A stretch of DNA of 44,969 bases from Moraxella lacunata (GTDB taxonomy: Bacteria > Pseudomonadota > Gammaproteobacteria > Pseudomonadales > Moraxellaceae). Positions 9,207 to 17,550 of the stretch are shown here, piece after piece (within the stretch, counting starts at the first letter, position 1; every line of letters starts with the position of its first letter). Where the stretch lies: contig NZ_MXAN01000078.1 in assembly GCF_002027545.1 (NCBI RefSeq), forward strand, positions 1 to 44,969, read 5' to 3'. Below the pieces are notes generated by a model that saw only the letters and a program-made list of their open reading frames with translations, was not told the origin of the DNA and made no database searches. Position numbers and translations under genes: made by a program.

Positions 9207-10700
9207 TCACCCCTGTTCTTTGATGGGTGAATTCTTTAAAATATCCGTCAAAAGTTGCCAATATACCGCCACGCTCGCCACATTCACCGCTTCATCGGGT
9301 GAGTGAGCATTGATGATTGTAGGGCCTATGGAGACGATGTCCATGTCAGGATAATTTTTCTTAATCAATCCACATTCTAGCCCTGCATGAATGACTTTGA
9401 TTCTGGGTTCATGTCCCAAAATATCAGCATACAAACGGGCGGTTATGGGCGTAATGACAGAGCTCGGGTCATAGTTCCACCCCACATAGTCGCCGTCAAA
9501 TACCGCTTTTGCCCCCACCAAATCCGCCACGCTTTGCAAGGTGCTTAACACACCTTGTTTGCCGACTTGGGTCAAGGAGCGGACAAGCAAGGTCGCCACA
9601 AGTTCACCATTTGCCACACCAATCACCCCAAACGACAGCGATGTCTCCACCACGTCAGCGATGTTGTCGCTGTATCGCACCACGCCAGACGGTAATACGT
9701 TGATGAGATTTATCACGGTTTGGCTGTTTTTTATGACTGTATCGGGTCGCTCGGTGTCTTGTGCCGTGATAGACAATTTGGGTTCTGCCGTGCCGATTTC
9801 GCTCTCTATGTCTTTGATAATGCTAGATAAAGTCGCCAAAAACTGCTCTTTGTTCGCTTCATCCATCACAAGCAGTGCCGTACTCTCTCGGGCAATGGCA
9901 TTTCTTAGCGAACCGCCTTTGATGTCAGCAACTTTAAAATCACACGTTCGTGATAACATCGCCAACACTCGCCCCAAAAGTTTGATGGCGTTTGCACGGT
10001 TTTTGTGAATGTCCACGCCCGAATGCCCACCCTTTAAACCCTTGATGGTCAAACTCATCGCACTGTCATAGTCGTTATCCACATGGCTTACAGGCAACGC
10101 CAAATCAGCATCCACACCCCCTGCACAGCCCACATAAATCTCGCCTATCTCCTCGGTGTCGGTATTGACCATGATTGGGGCGGTCAGCACGCCTGCTTGT
10201 AAGCCCATCGCTCCCACCATGCCCGTCTCTTCGGTCATGGTCAGTAGCACCTCAATGTCGGGGTGAGCCACCGTCTCATCGCTTAGCACCGCTAAACAGC
10301 TCGCCATGCCAATGCCGTTATCCGCCCCCAACGTGGTATCAGTCGCCTTTATCCACGCCTTATCATCACTAAATCGCATGATGATAGGGTCTTTGGTAAA
10401 GTCGTGGCTCGTGTTGGTGTTGGCTTGGGGTACCATGTCCAAATGGGCTTGCAAAGCAATGGGCGTGCGGTTTTCCATGCCGACCGTGGCAGGCTTTTTG
10501 ATGATGACGTTGCCAATCTCATCACGCCACACGGTAAGCCTGTGAGAGCTTGCCCACACCACAATGTGGCTTGCTATCGCTTCTTCGTGATAAGACGGGT
10601 GCGGAATACTACAAATCTTAGCAAACCACTGCCATAGTTCGCTCGGGGCAAGGTCTTGGACGACAGATAGGTTATGGTTTAGGGCGTTTTGGTTTAGCAT
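9207..10700 (-). CDS. pepD: Aminoacyl-histidine dipeptidase (cytosol non-specific dipeptidase) PepD
   Basis: A 497-residue M20-family di-zinc peptidase that hydrolyses dipeptides such as Xaa-His in the cytosol. The metal-site and catalytic signatures appear in the usual order: ALQAHLDMVPQ (His ligand and catalytic Asp), TTLGADNGIGMA (bridging Asp), MTEETGMVGAMG (catalytic Glu and Glu ligand), NTDTEEIGEIYVGCAGG (Asp ligand), a dimerisation insert with GGHSGVDIH, and INAHSPDEAV (C-terminal His ligand). Length and motif spacing fit PepD. AAGGA lies upstream of the ATG. It appears to be a single gene, flanked downstream by the LysR gene (convergent) and upstream by a repeat-rich gap. Confidence 0.95.
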   Translation of the reverse strand: MLNQNALNHNLSVVQDLAPSELWQWFAKICSIPHPSYHEEAIASHIVVWASSHRLTVWRDEIGNVIIKKPATVGMENRTPIALQAHLDMVPQANTNTSHDFTKDPIIMRFSDDKAWIKATDTTLGADNGIGMASCLAVLSDETVAHPDIEVLLTMTEETGMVGAMGLQAGVLTAPIMVNTDTEEIGEIYVGCAGGVDADLALPVSHVDNDYDSAMSLTIKGLKGGHSGVDIHKNRANAIKLLGRVLAMLSRTCDFKVADIKGGSLRNAIARESTALLVMDEANKEQFLATLSSIIKDIESEIGTAEPKLSITAQDTERPDTVIKNSQTVINLINVLPSGVVRYSDNIADVVETSLSFGVIGVANGELVATLLVRSLTQVGKQGVLSTLQSVADLVGAKAVFDGDYVGWNYDPSSVITPITARLYADILGHEPRIKVIHAGLECGLIKKNYPDMDIVSIGPTIINAHSPDEAVNVASVAVYWQLLTDILKNSPIKEQG

Positions 10701-10747
10701 GGGGTTTTCCTTTTTGAGTTAGTGTTTGAAAAAATGGTATTGTTAAT

Positions 10748-10903
10748 TATACCCAAGAAACTTTAAAATTACCAAAAATGCAATGATGTTTGGATGTAGG
10801 GGTGTGCTGTGCACGCCCCTAAAAATTGGTGTGTTGTCAAAAGACGTGCTCAGCACGTCCCTACAAAGCCTGTGGTAAATATCAAATTCGTTGGGTGCAA
10901 CTA
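10748..10903. repeat. Interspersed palindrome-containing repeat, copy A
   Basis: This ~155-bp segment is found again in inverted orientation at 31456-31606 (copy B) and partly at 26870-26930 (copy C). It begins TATACCCAAGAAACTTTAAA, includes AATGATGTTTGGATGTAGGG, and has two GC-rich palindromic units of the type GTGCTGTGCAC and GTGCTCAGCAC next to CCCTACA, ending near GGTAAATATCAA. It lies between pepD and the aminopeptidase gene. The remainder of the gap to 11049 has a further AGGGGCGAA/TACCCCT-type imperfect inverted repeat and no gene. Short ORFs inside the repeat are probably not genes. Confidence 0.85.
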
Positions 10904-11049
10904 TACCTTTGGGCAGATTTGCAGGGGCGAAGTGCAATTTACCCTGTGATAAAGTATTGATTTTTGGGCGAATAAATTACCCCTACACGTTCAAATTTTA
11001 AAATGTATTTTTATTGAACAATACCAAAAAATATTTGATGAGCAAAAAC

Positions 11050-12855
11050 TTACACCGCCTGCGTCCGCTCAACAAGCCACGCTTTTGCCTGCCCGTCCAC
11101 ACGCCCGATAAGCTCATCATGGACACGTTTGTGATAGTCATTCAGCCAGTGTTTTTCTTGTTCGGTCAAAAGATGTGGCAATATCAGACGGGTATCAAAT
11201 GGGCATAAGGTCAAATCTTCAAATTTTAAAAACTCGCCAAACTCGCTCTGGTGTGCCTTGACCGCCACCACCAGATTTTCAAGGCGTACACCCCATTTGC
11301 CTTCACGGTACAGCCCCGGCTCGTTACTGGTTATCATGCCTTCGCTCATGATACGCTCACTTGTCACGGGGGCGGTGCGTGAGATGACCTGCGGGCCTTC
11401 GTGGACGTTTAAAAAATAACCCACGCCATGCCCCGTCCCATGCCTATAGTCTAGCCCCTGTTGCCACAGTTGGTTGCGAGCCAATACGTCTAGTTGCATG
11501 GACGGTATGTCTTTGGGAAAATGGGCGGTCGCTAGGGCGATATGAGCCTTTAACACATAGGTAACATCACGCTTTTCGTCATCGCTAATCTGCCCCACGC
11601 CTGCCATGCGAGTAATGTCAGTCGTGCCGTTTTTGTACTGAGCTCCTGAGTCAATGAGTAGTAAGCCGTCCCCGTCCAAATACGCAAAACGCTCATCTGT
11701 CGCCCGATAATGCACAATCGCCCCATTGCTCCGAAATCCTGCAATCGTATCAAAACTTGCCGAAACATGGTTAGGCTGACGACCTCTGGCATGCTCTAAC
11801 ATGACATCAATGTCAAGCTCAGACACACGCTCACCTTGGGCAAGTTTATCTTCTAGATTGGCAAAAAACTCGCACAACGCTACACCATCTTGACGCATGG
11901 CTTCACGCACATGATTTAGCTCTTTATCAGACTTTATGGCTTTTAAGATGGTGCTAGGATTGAGCGCTTTTGTGAGTGTGGCAGATTGTGGCAGATGGGC
12001 AAGCGTACCAACCGCTACTTTGGCAGGGTCAAACAGCAGAGCATCCACATCATCTAAACTTTGTGCCACGCTGTCATAATGAGCCACGTCAATGCCTGCT
12101 GCATCTAGGGCAGATTTGGCGGTATCTGTGAGCTTATCATCATGGACAAATAAAGTAGCCGTGTCGGTTGTGATGAGTAAATGCGATAAAAACACAGGGT
12201 TAAAATTCACATCCGCCCCACGCAAATTGGTAAGCCACGCAATGTCATCAAGGCTACTGATGAGATGATGAGTCGCCCCTTTTTGGGTCATAACCTCACG
12301 CACTTGGGCAAGTTTTTGTTTGGCACTCGTATCCACAAACACTTCATCATGCACATAAATCGGAGCGTTGGGTAGGCTCGGGCGGTCTTGCCAAATCTGC
12401 CCTAAAACATCGGCATCAATGACAAGTTGTATGCCACGCTCGGCAAAGGCTTGGCTTAGACTGTCAAACTCCGCCACAGACAACACCGCCCCGTCTATCG
12501 CCACTTTTGCCCCTTGGAGTAGGTTGTCCGCCAAAAACTTGGCATAAGTGGGGCGAGCCTGCTCCATTTTTTGTAGCTCAATGCCCGTGCCGTCAAGCTC
12601 TATGGGGGCTTGCACCCAATAACGACTGTCTGTCCACACCCCTGCAAAATCCTGCGTAATAACCAATGTCCCAACTGACCCTGTAAAGCCAGACAACCAC
12701 GCCCGACCTTGCCAATACACAGGCAAATACTCGGACATGTGTGGGTCAGCAGACGGTATGATAAGGGCGGACAGTCCACGCTCGGCAAGCATCGCACGCA
12801 CAGCAAGCACTCGGGCGTGGCGGACATCGGACGGGGTTTTGTGAAAGTCGGTCAT
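11050..12855 (-). CDS. Xaa-Pro aminopeptidase (M24 family, three-domain type)
   Basis: A 601-residue metallopeptidase that removes N-terminal residues preceding proline. It has two creatinase-N-like domains (residues ~10-310) and a C-terminal pita-bread domain, like eukaryotic XPNPEP1 and its bacterial homologues rather than the shorter PepP. Metal ligands are recognisable in LLIDSGAQY (Asp) and TDITRMAG (Asp), RHGTGHGVGYFLNVHEGP (His) and TSNEPGLY...GVRLENL (two Glu). AAGGA precedes the ATG by 6 bases. It is divergent from sotB and probably transcribed alone. No lesion is visible. Confidence 0.94.
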   Translation of the reverse strand: MTDFHKTPSDVRHARVLAVRAMLAERGLSALIIPSADPHMSEYLPVYWQGRAWLSGFTGSVGTLVITQDFAGVWTDSRYWVQAPIELDGTGIELQKMEQARPTYAKFLADNLLQGAKVAIDGAVLSVAEFDSLSQAFAERGIQLVIDADVLGQIWQDRPSLPNAPIYVHDEVFVDTSAKQKLAQVREVMTQKGATHHLISSLDDIAWLTNLRGADVNFNPVFLSHLLITTDTATLFVHDDKLTDTAKSALDAAGIDVAHYDSVAQSLDDVDALLFDPAKVAVGTLAHLPQSATLTKALNPSTILKAIKSDKELNHVREAMRQDGVALCEFFANLEDKLAQGERVSELDIDVMLEHARGRQPNHVSASFDTIAGFRSNGAIVHYRATDERFAYLDGDGLLLIDSGAQYKNGTTDITRMAGVGQISDDEKRDVTYVLKAHIALATAHFPKDIPSMQLDVLARNQLWQQGLDYRHGTGHGVGYFLNVHEGPQVISRTAPVTSERIMSEGMITSNEPGLYREGKWGVRLENLVVAVKAHQSEFGEFLKFEDLTLCPFDTRLILPHLLTEQEKHWLNDYHKRVHDELIGRVDGQAKAWLVERTQAV

Positions 12856-13041
12856 GGTTTTTCCTTGATAATACTATAAACGCCTATTTTACACCCAAGC
12901 CATTTTTGATACAACATTTTAGTATTTTATGCCCCACTCTCAACTTTATATAAGCAATTGATTTATCACAGGAAAATTGCAATTTACCCCCACAACTCCA
13001 AAAAAATAGTTATCAAACAATCAACAAGTTACCATTTTAAG

Positions 13042-13069
13042 TTGAGAATGAAATATTTTATGTTAAAAT
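13042..13069 (+). promoter_or_regulatory. Candidate promoter of the SotB-like transporter
   Basis: TTGAGA (13042-13047), a 16-base spacer and TAAAAT (13064-13069). Transcription would begin about 8 bases before the ATG at 13084, giving a nearly leaderless message and arguing against starts further upstream. Confidence 0.45.
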
Positions 13070-13083
13070 ACGCCTTTTTATCC

Positions 13084-14274
13084 ATGACCCACATCCCCCA
13101 ACACGACTTCTCTGCCCACGCCAACCGCATTCGCACCTTGCGTGTCGTCGCCCTAGCCCTATCCGCCTTTATCTTTAACACCACCGAGTTTATCCCTGTC
13201 GCCCTACTCTCTGACATTGGGGCAAGTTTTGGCATGCCTGCTCATGAAGTGGGCGTGATGATGACCGTGTATGCATGGATTGTGGCGTGCCTATCCTTAC
13301 CCGCCATGCTCCTAACCGCCAAAATAGAACGCAAAAAACTGCTCATGGGCTTATTCATCATCTTTATCATCAGTCACATCATGACCGTACTTGCCAGTAG
13401 CTTTGCCGTACTACTCATCGCTCGGGCAGGCGTAGCACTGGCTCATGCGGTGTTTTGGTCTATCACGGCAAGCCTTGTTGTCCGTGTCGCCCCCAAAGGC
13501 AAACAAACTACCGCCCTAGGCATGCTCGCCACAGGTTCGGCATTGGCGACTGTGTTGGGATTACCGCTTGGGCGGATATTGGGACAGTATCTGGGCTGGC
13601 GGACGACTTTTGGGGCGATTGGGGCGATTGCTTTTATTGCCATGATGGTGCTATGGTACATTTTGCCAAAACTACCCAGTCGCAACGTGGGCGACTTATC
13701 GAGCCTGACACTCATCGCCAAAAACAAACCCCTTATCGCTGTTTATCTCATGATCGCCCTAGCCGTCACGGCACATTTTACCGCTTATAGTTATATCGAG
13801 CCGTTTGTGTTGCACATTAATGCGTTTAGCCCGACCTACGCCACGGCAGTACTGCTCATCTTTGGCTTGGCAGGGATTGTGGCGAGTGTGCTGTTTGGGC
13901 GGTATTATGAGCGTTTTGAGCAGGGATTTTTGTGGCTAGCGATGATTGGCGTGCTTGTCAGTCTCATGCTGATGATGATATTGGCAGGTCATGTCATGCT
14001 GTGGACGGCATTGGCGGTGCTGTGGGGCGTGAGCATGACCGCCATCAGTCTGGTGCTACAACTTCGCACCCTAAAACTCGCCCCACACGCCACGGACGTC
14101 GCCATGAGTCTGTTTTCGGGGATTTATAACATCGGCATCGGTGGCGGGGCGTTGCTTGGTGGCATGGTCATCGCTCATCAAGCCCTAGGACTGACCATGA
14201 TAGGCTATGTCGGAGCAGGTGTGATGTTGCTGGCGGTATTGGTGCATGGGGCGAGTATCAAAATGACACATTAA
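13084..14274 (+). CDS. sotB: MFS sugar/drug efflux transporter, SotB-like
   Basis: A 396-residue inner-membrane major-facilitator protein with 12 predicted hydrophobic segments. It follows the E. coli SotB (YdeA) pattern closely: RVVALALSAFIFNTTEFIPV in TM1, AFxSITASLVVRVAPKGK, TALGMLATGSALATVLGLPLG in the central repeat, HFTAYSYIEPFV, and ATDVAMSLFSGIYNIGIGGG near the end. SotB exports arabinose/IPTG-type sugars by proton antiport; the substrate here is not known. The frame extends upstream to 12958 only through a TTG. I chose the ATG at 13084 because the extra residues are not family-like and a promoter overlaps them. It converges with mdh across a shared terminator. Confidence 0.88.
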   Translation: MTHIPQHDFSAHANRIRTLRVVALALSAFIFNTTEFIPVALLSDIGASFGMPAHEVGVMMTVYAWIVACLSLPAMLLTAKIERKKLLMGLFIIFIISHIMTVLASSFAVLLIARAGVALAHAVFWSITASLVVRVAPKGKQTTALGMLATGSALATVLGLPLGRILGQYLGWRTTFGAIGAIAFIAMMVLWYILPKLPSRNVGDLSSLTLIAKNKPLIAVYLMIALAVTAHFTAYSYIEPFVLHINAFSPTYATAVLLIFGLAGIVASVLFGRYYERFEQGFLWLAMIGVLVSLMLMMILAGHVMLWTALAVLWGVSMTAISLVLQLRTLKLAPHATDVAMSLFSGIYNIGIGGGALLGGMVIAHQALGLTMIGYVGAGVMLLAVLVHGASIKMTH

Positions 14275-14301
14275 TCAATTAATCAATTAATAAAAACAAA
14301 A

Positions 14302-14328
14302 CACCCCTTATCAGACAGACAAGGGGTG
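14302..14328. terminator. Bidirectional terminator between sotB and mdh
   Basis: CACCCCTT (14302-14309) pairs with AAGGGGTG (14321-14328) around an 11-base loop, preceded by an A-rich stretch and followed by T-rich sequence, between two convergent genes. Confidence 0.75.
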
Positions 14329-14378
14329 CATATTTGCTTGATGGGGCAATTTTGATGAATTAACCCTTCATGAGTTAA

Positions 14379-15365
14379 TTACAACAAATGACCAATCGCA
14401 TCACGCTCTTCGGTCAGTTCACGTAGCGTGGTATTGATACGCTCTTGACTAAACTCGTCAATCTCCAAACCTTGAACGATTTTGTATTCGCCATTTTCGG
14501 TTGTTACAGGAAAACCAAACACAATACCCTCTGGGATGCCATAAGAGCCATCAGACGGTACGCCCATGGTTACCCATTCACCATTTGAGCCTAATGCCCA
14601 GTCTCTGATATGGTCAATGGCAGCATTGGCAGCAGAGGCCGCCGATGATGAGCCACGAGCTTCAATGATGGCAGCACCACGTTTACCAACGGTTGGCAAG
14701 AACGTGTTGGCATTCCATTCTTGGTCATCAATCATCTCTTTGACAGATTCGCCGTTAATGGTTGCAAAACGGTAGTCAGCGTACATGGTTGGGCTGTGAT
14801 TGCCCCAAACGGTTAGGTTTTTGATGTCTTTGACGGCTTTACCGGTCTTTTTGGCAACCTGAGTCAAGGCACGGTTATGGTCAAGGCGTAGCATGGCGGT
14901 GAAGTTCTTGGCAGGTAGGTCTGGGGCAGACTTCATGGCGATGTAAGCGTTGGTGTTGGCAGGGTTGCCGACTACCAATACTTTAACATCACGGCTTGCC
15001 ACGTCATTTAGGGCTTTGCCTTGTACGGTAAAGATTTTGGCGTTTTCTTGAAGTAGGTCAGCACGCTCCATGCCTGGTCCACGGGGACGAGCACCGACAA
15101 GCAGGGCATAATCTGCGTCTTTGAACGCCACATTTGGGTCGTCCGTGCCAATCACGTCATGCAGTAGCGGGAAAGCACAGTCATCAAGTTCCATGATAAC
15201 GCCTTGTAGGGCTTGTTGGGCTTTTTCATTAGGGATTTCTAGAAGTTGCAAAATCACAGGTTGGTCTTTGCCAAGCATCTCACCGCTGGCAATACGGAAC
15301 AATAGGCTATAACCAATCTGACCTGCGGCACCAGTTACCGCAACACGAACAGGCTGTTTGCTCAT
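14379..15365 (-). CDS. mdh: Malate dehydrogenase
   Basis: A 328-residue NAD-dependent TCA-cycle enzyme interconverting malate and oxaloacetate. It belongs to the cytosolic/chloroplast-like MDH type 2 group usual in Moraxella, Neisseria and other proteobacteria. It shows the Rossmann motif [17 protein letters not shown], substrate arginines in [25 protein letters not shown], and the catalytic His in [14 protein letters not shown] with the Asp partner in RLDHNRA. AAGGA lies upstream of the ATG. Promoter elements lie about 100 bases upstream. Length and motifs are complete. Confidence 0.97.
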   Translation of the reverse strand: MSKQPVRVAVTGAAGQIGYSLLFRIASGEMLGKDQPVILQLLEIPNEKAQQALQGVIMELDDCAFPLLHDVIGTDDPNVAFKDADYALLVGARPRGPGMERADLLQENAKIFTVQGKALNDVASRDVKVLVVGNPANTNAYIAMKSAPDLPAKNFTAMLRLDHNRALTQVAKKTGKAVKDIKNLTVWGNHSPTMYADYRFATINGESVKEMIDDQEWNANTFLPTVGKRGAAIIEARGSSSAASAANAAIDHIRDWALGSNGEWVTMGVPSDGSYGIPEGIVFGFPVTTENGEYKIVQGLEIDEFSQERINTTLRELTEERDAIGHLL

Positions 15366-15420
15366 GACTTATCCTTAAAATAAAATTTGAAAATGGAAAA
15401 AATTTTGCTTAATTTTGCCT

Positions 15421-15438
15421 TTTGAAACCCATTTCAAA
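15421..15438. promoter_or_regulatory. Inverted repeat in the mdh leader
   Basis: TTTGAAACCCATTTCAAA has 7-base complementary arms separated by CCCA. It lies downstream of the proposed mdh promoter, in the 5' untranslated region, and could be an operator or a small hairpin. Confidence 0.35.
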
Positions 15439-15455
15439 AACTGCAAAATCGCCCT

Positions 15456-15485
15456 AGTGTAGCATATTTTTTGGGGTATTGGCAA
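15456..15485 (-). promoter_or_regulatory. Candidate sigma-70 promoter of mdh
   Basis: On the minus strand TTGCCA (15485-15480) and TACACT (15461-15456) are 18 bases apart, about 90 bases upstream of the mdh ATG. Confidence 0.45.
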
Positions 15486-15540
15486 AGGTTTTTTGGGGCA
15501 AATTACCGCCAATTAGCTTTTGTTAATTTACCATAAAAAA

Positions 15541-15556
15541 CCCGTACATTGACGGG
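15541..15556 (-). terminator. Intrinsic terminator left behind a decayed gene
   Basis: CCCGTACATTGACGGG forms a 5-bp stem, with six A before it on the plus strand, i.e. a T-run on the minus strand. It lies 11 bases past the stop of the Sel1 remnant and seems to have been that gene's terminator. Confidence 0.55.
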
Positions 15557-15566
15557 CTTGTGTGGA

Positions 15567-15653
15567 CTAGCGGTATTGACAAGCGATTTCCAAGCCATTT
15601 TCACAGGCTTTGGCAAACCATTGTTTGGCTTGTATATTTGCCTTAGGGTTGTC
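15567..15653 (-). pseudogene. C-terminal remnant of a Sel1-repeat (TPR-like) protein
   Basis: The minus strand reads DNPKANIQAKQWFAKACENG then LEIACQYR and stop. The AKQWFAKACENG..AC pattern is the typical last repeat of Sel1-like cysteine-rich secreted proteins. An in-frame stop lies directly upstream and no longer frame continues it, so only about 28 residues survive. Intact homologues have a signal peptide and several 36-residue repeats. The terminator is still present just downstream. Confidence 0.6.
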
Positions 15654-15704
15654 TTAAAAGTTTGGGTTGTGTTAGCCCAGATTGGTGTGATAGACAATAA
15701 AAAA

Positions 15705-15740
15705 ACCACCCAAAACCAACATCAGTCAATTTTGGGCGGT
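15705..15740 (-). terminator. Terminator of the acetyltransferase gene
   Basis: ACCACCCAAAA (15705-15715) and TTTTGGGCGGT (15730-15740) form an 11-bp stem with one G-T-type mismatch, followed on the minus strand by a long T-run. It lies 15 bases after the acetyltransferase stop. Confidence 0.75.
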
Positions 15741-15754
15741 GTGTCAATGCTAAC

Positions 15755-16219
15755 TCAAACCTGCTTTTGCAAACTTAACATCAAATCATGGGCATATTTA
15801 GGATAATGCGGATTGGGGTTTTTGTCACAATAAAATTCGGTTGCCACAAAGCCCAAGCGATTGATATAAAAATGCAAATTTCGCACCGCAGAATAAGGCG
15901 TTAATAAATGCCATAGCCGAACCGCTTTATGGTGCGATTCTATAAATTGCCAGATTGTCTGCCCCACGCCCTTGCTTTGAATGCCACTTTTGACATACAA
16001 AAAATCCAGCTCACCTTTATCGCCATTGATAACGACAATTGCACCGCCAATCATCTCGCCATTTTCCACCGCCATATAAGCAATCGCCCCTTGCTTTTGC
16101 ATTGAATCATTGATATGACGCTCGGGCAACTCATCGCCATAGGTGTCTTTAAAGCTAAGTTGCATTTGTTGTTTAAATTGAGATAAACGGGTGTCATCTA
16201 AGGGTAAAATAGTTATCAT
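15755..16219 (-). CDS. GNAT-family N-acetyltransferase
   Basis: A 154-residue single-domain acetyl-CoA-dependent acetyltransferase; the acceptor is unknown. The core beta-strand ELDFLYVKSG and the pyrophosphate-binding loop GIQSKGVGQTIWQFI (Q-x-x-G-x-G) identify the fold, and the C-terminal FYINRLGFVATEFY is the usual GNAT ending. The frame continues upstream without a convincing start. I chose the ATG at 16219 because a GAGG Shine-Dalgarno lies 7 bases before it and the extra residues are not family-like. The gene is downstream of the broken oxidoreductase with a 76-base gap, so the two may have shared a transcript. Confidence 0.85.
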   Translation of the reverse strand: MITILPLDDTRLSQFKQQMQLSFKDTYGDELPERHINDSMQKQGAIAYMAVENGEMIGGAIVVINGDKGELDFLYVKSGIQSKGVGQTIWQFIESHHKAVRLWHLLTPYSAVRNLHFYINRLGFVATEFYCDKNPNPHYPKYAHDLMLSLQKQV

Positions 16220-16295
16220 CGCATTACCTCTATTTAAATTAGAAAAAACACCGCCCAAGCCACGCCCAGACGGTATTTTAAACAGTATCATTAAA

Positions 16296-16941
16296 TCAAT
16301 TCGCCACCGTAAATCGCTGATGTAAATGGGCTTTTTGCTCAATATCATCGGCAATCGCCACCGCCAAATCCGCCACGCTAATATCGGCAGGTGAGCCGTC
16401 CGCATTGGTCAGCACGTCATCTTGTCCGATACGGTAAGTGCCTGTTTTTTCAAAAGAAACAGGGTTGATAGCAAACATCACCGCAGGCGACAAAAACGCC
16501 CAGTTAACGTCCGTGCGAGTACGAAGCTCCCCGAGCAGCTCACGCACCACATTCGCCGCAGGATAGACATCGGCAGGAAAATCGGGCGTGTCCACCAGTT
16601 GCAGATTTGGGGCGACATTTAGGCTACCTGCACCGCCCACCACCAGCACATAAGGCACATTTGCACGCTTGACGGCAGATAGGATATTGGCATGACCTGT
16701 TTGTAAGTCATTGATAATATTAGGGTTTTCCCACCCTACATTAAAGGCATTGACCACCGCATCAAAGCCTACCAATTTATCAGCAAAATCAGGACTATTC
16801 ATGTCCACCGCCACCGCTTGCACGTTGTGGGCTTGATGTGTTACGAGCAAAAGCGGTAACACTATGTCCACGCTCGGCAAGCTCTTTAACTACCGCACCG
16901 CCGACAAGACCAGTAGCACCGATAACTGCAAATTTTTTCAT
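16296..16941 (-). pseudogene. NAD(P)H-binding SDR-type oxidoreductase, frameshifted near the N-terminus
   Basis: The gene opens at an ATG (16941) with MKKFAVIGATGLVGGAVVKE then ..RGHSVTAFARN, a classic NmrA/YwnB-type nucleotide-binding start. It leaves frame near 16836-16846 (one extra base around the sequence for RN-HQAHNVQ). The remaining ~185 residues (VAVDMNSPDFADKLVGFDAV, VLVVGGAGSLN, LSPAVMF, DISVADLAVAIAD) continue in another frame, with only a TTG available as a start. It is either a recent pseudogene or a sequencing error. It is divergent from an HxlR regulator, the usual arrangement for such redox genes, and that regulator also carries a one-base shift. Confidence 0.8.
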
Positions 16942-17140
16942 AAAAACTCCGATTGAATGTTGGGTTGATAAGGTGTATTATAGGCAAGTCATTTATTTTA
17001 TGTAAGTACTTACACTTTTGTTAGTATGAAAATAATTTGAAAAAAGTTTTTAAGTAATTGATTTTATTACTTTTTTAAAATTAAGTGAATATATGGTGTA
17101 TTTACACGCCACTAAAACCCAATTTAAAAAAGGCAAACCC

Positions 17141-17504
17141 ATGCAACACCACGATGACGATAGGGGCAAAGTCCTTGCCAAAGCCTGCCCCTAGCCGAGC
17201 GATTTTAAACCACCTAACAAGCCGTTGGGGGATTTTGGTACTGGTTGTGCTACAATCAGGCACCAAGCGATTTAGCGAGATACGCCGCGAGATAGAAGGC
17301 GTGTCCGAGCGCATGCTGTCTGAAACCCTAAAACAGCTAGAAGCGGACGGTATGCTTGTTCGCAAGTCCTTTGACACCGTTCCGCCCCATGTGGAATATA
17401 CGCTTACCGACTGGGGCAAACAGGCAAGCGATAAAGTGGCGGATTTGGTGGAGTGGCTAGAAGTCAATTTAAATGATATTTTGGCAAGCCAGCCCAACGC
17501 CTAA
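17141..17504 (+). pseudogene. HxlR-family transcriptional regulator, apparently frameshifted at its conserved CPSR motif
   Basis: The winged-helix HxlR domain is clear: SRAILNHLTSRWGILVLVVL, SGTKRFSEIRREIEGVSERM, LSETLKQLEADGMLV, VEYTLTDWG. The best start is the ATG at 17141, with an AAGG Shine-Dalgarno, reading MQHHDDDRGKVLAKACP. This runs into a stop because a CCCC tract (17188-17191) has one C too many for the family motif A-C-P-S-R. A second frame (ATG 17154, or GTG 17085, to 17504) reads MTIGAKSLPKPAPSR and keeps the DNA-binding domain but loses the redox-type Cys. It could therefore still be functional. Many HxlR members sense electrophiles or quinones through this Cys. It would be expected to control the divergent oxidoreductase. 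Confidence 0.65.
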
Positions 17505-17510
17505 TCCACA

Positions 17511-17538
17511 AAAAAACCGCCCTATTGGACGGTTTTTT
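17511..17538. terminator. Bidirectional terminator between hxlR-like gene and slt
   Basis: AAAAAACCG (17511-17519) pairs with CGGTTTTTT (17530-17538), giving a perfect stem with T-runs in both directions between convergent genes. Confidence 0.8.
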
Positions 17539-17550
17539 ATCTTACACCCA

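Noticed and set aside
10743..10937. Small ORFs in repeat copies A and B sharing a GVHST..LHPNIIA peptide
   Set aside because: The similarity is explained by the DNA repeat; copy C is partial, there is no ribosome site, and B runs into the SDR gene end.
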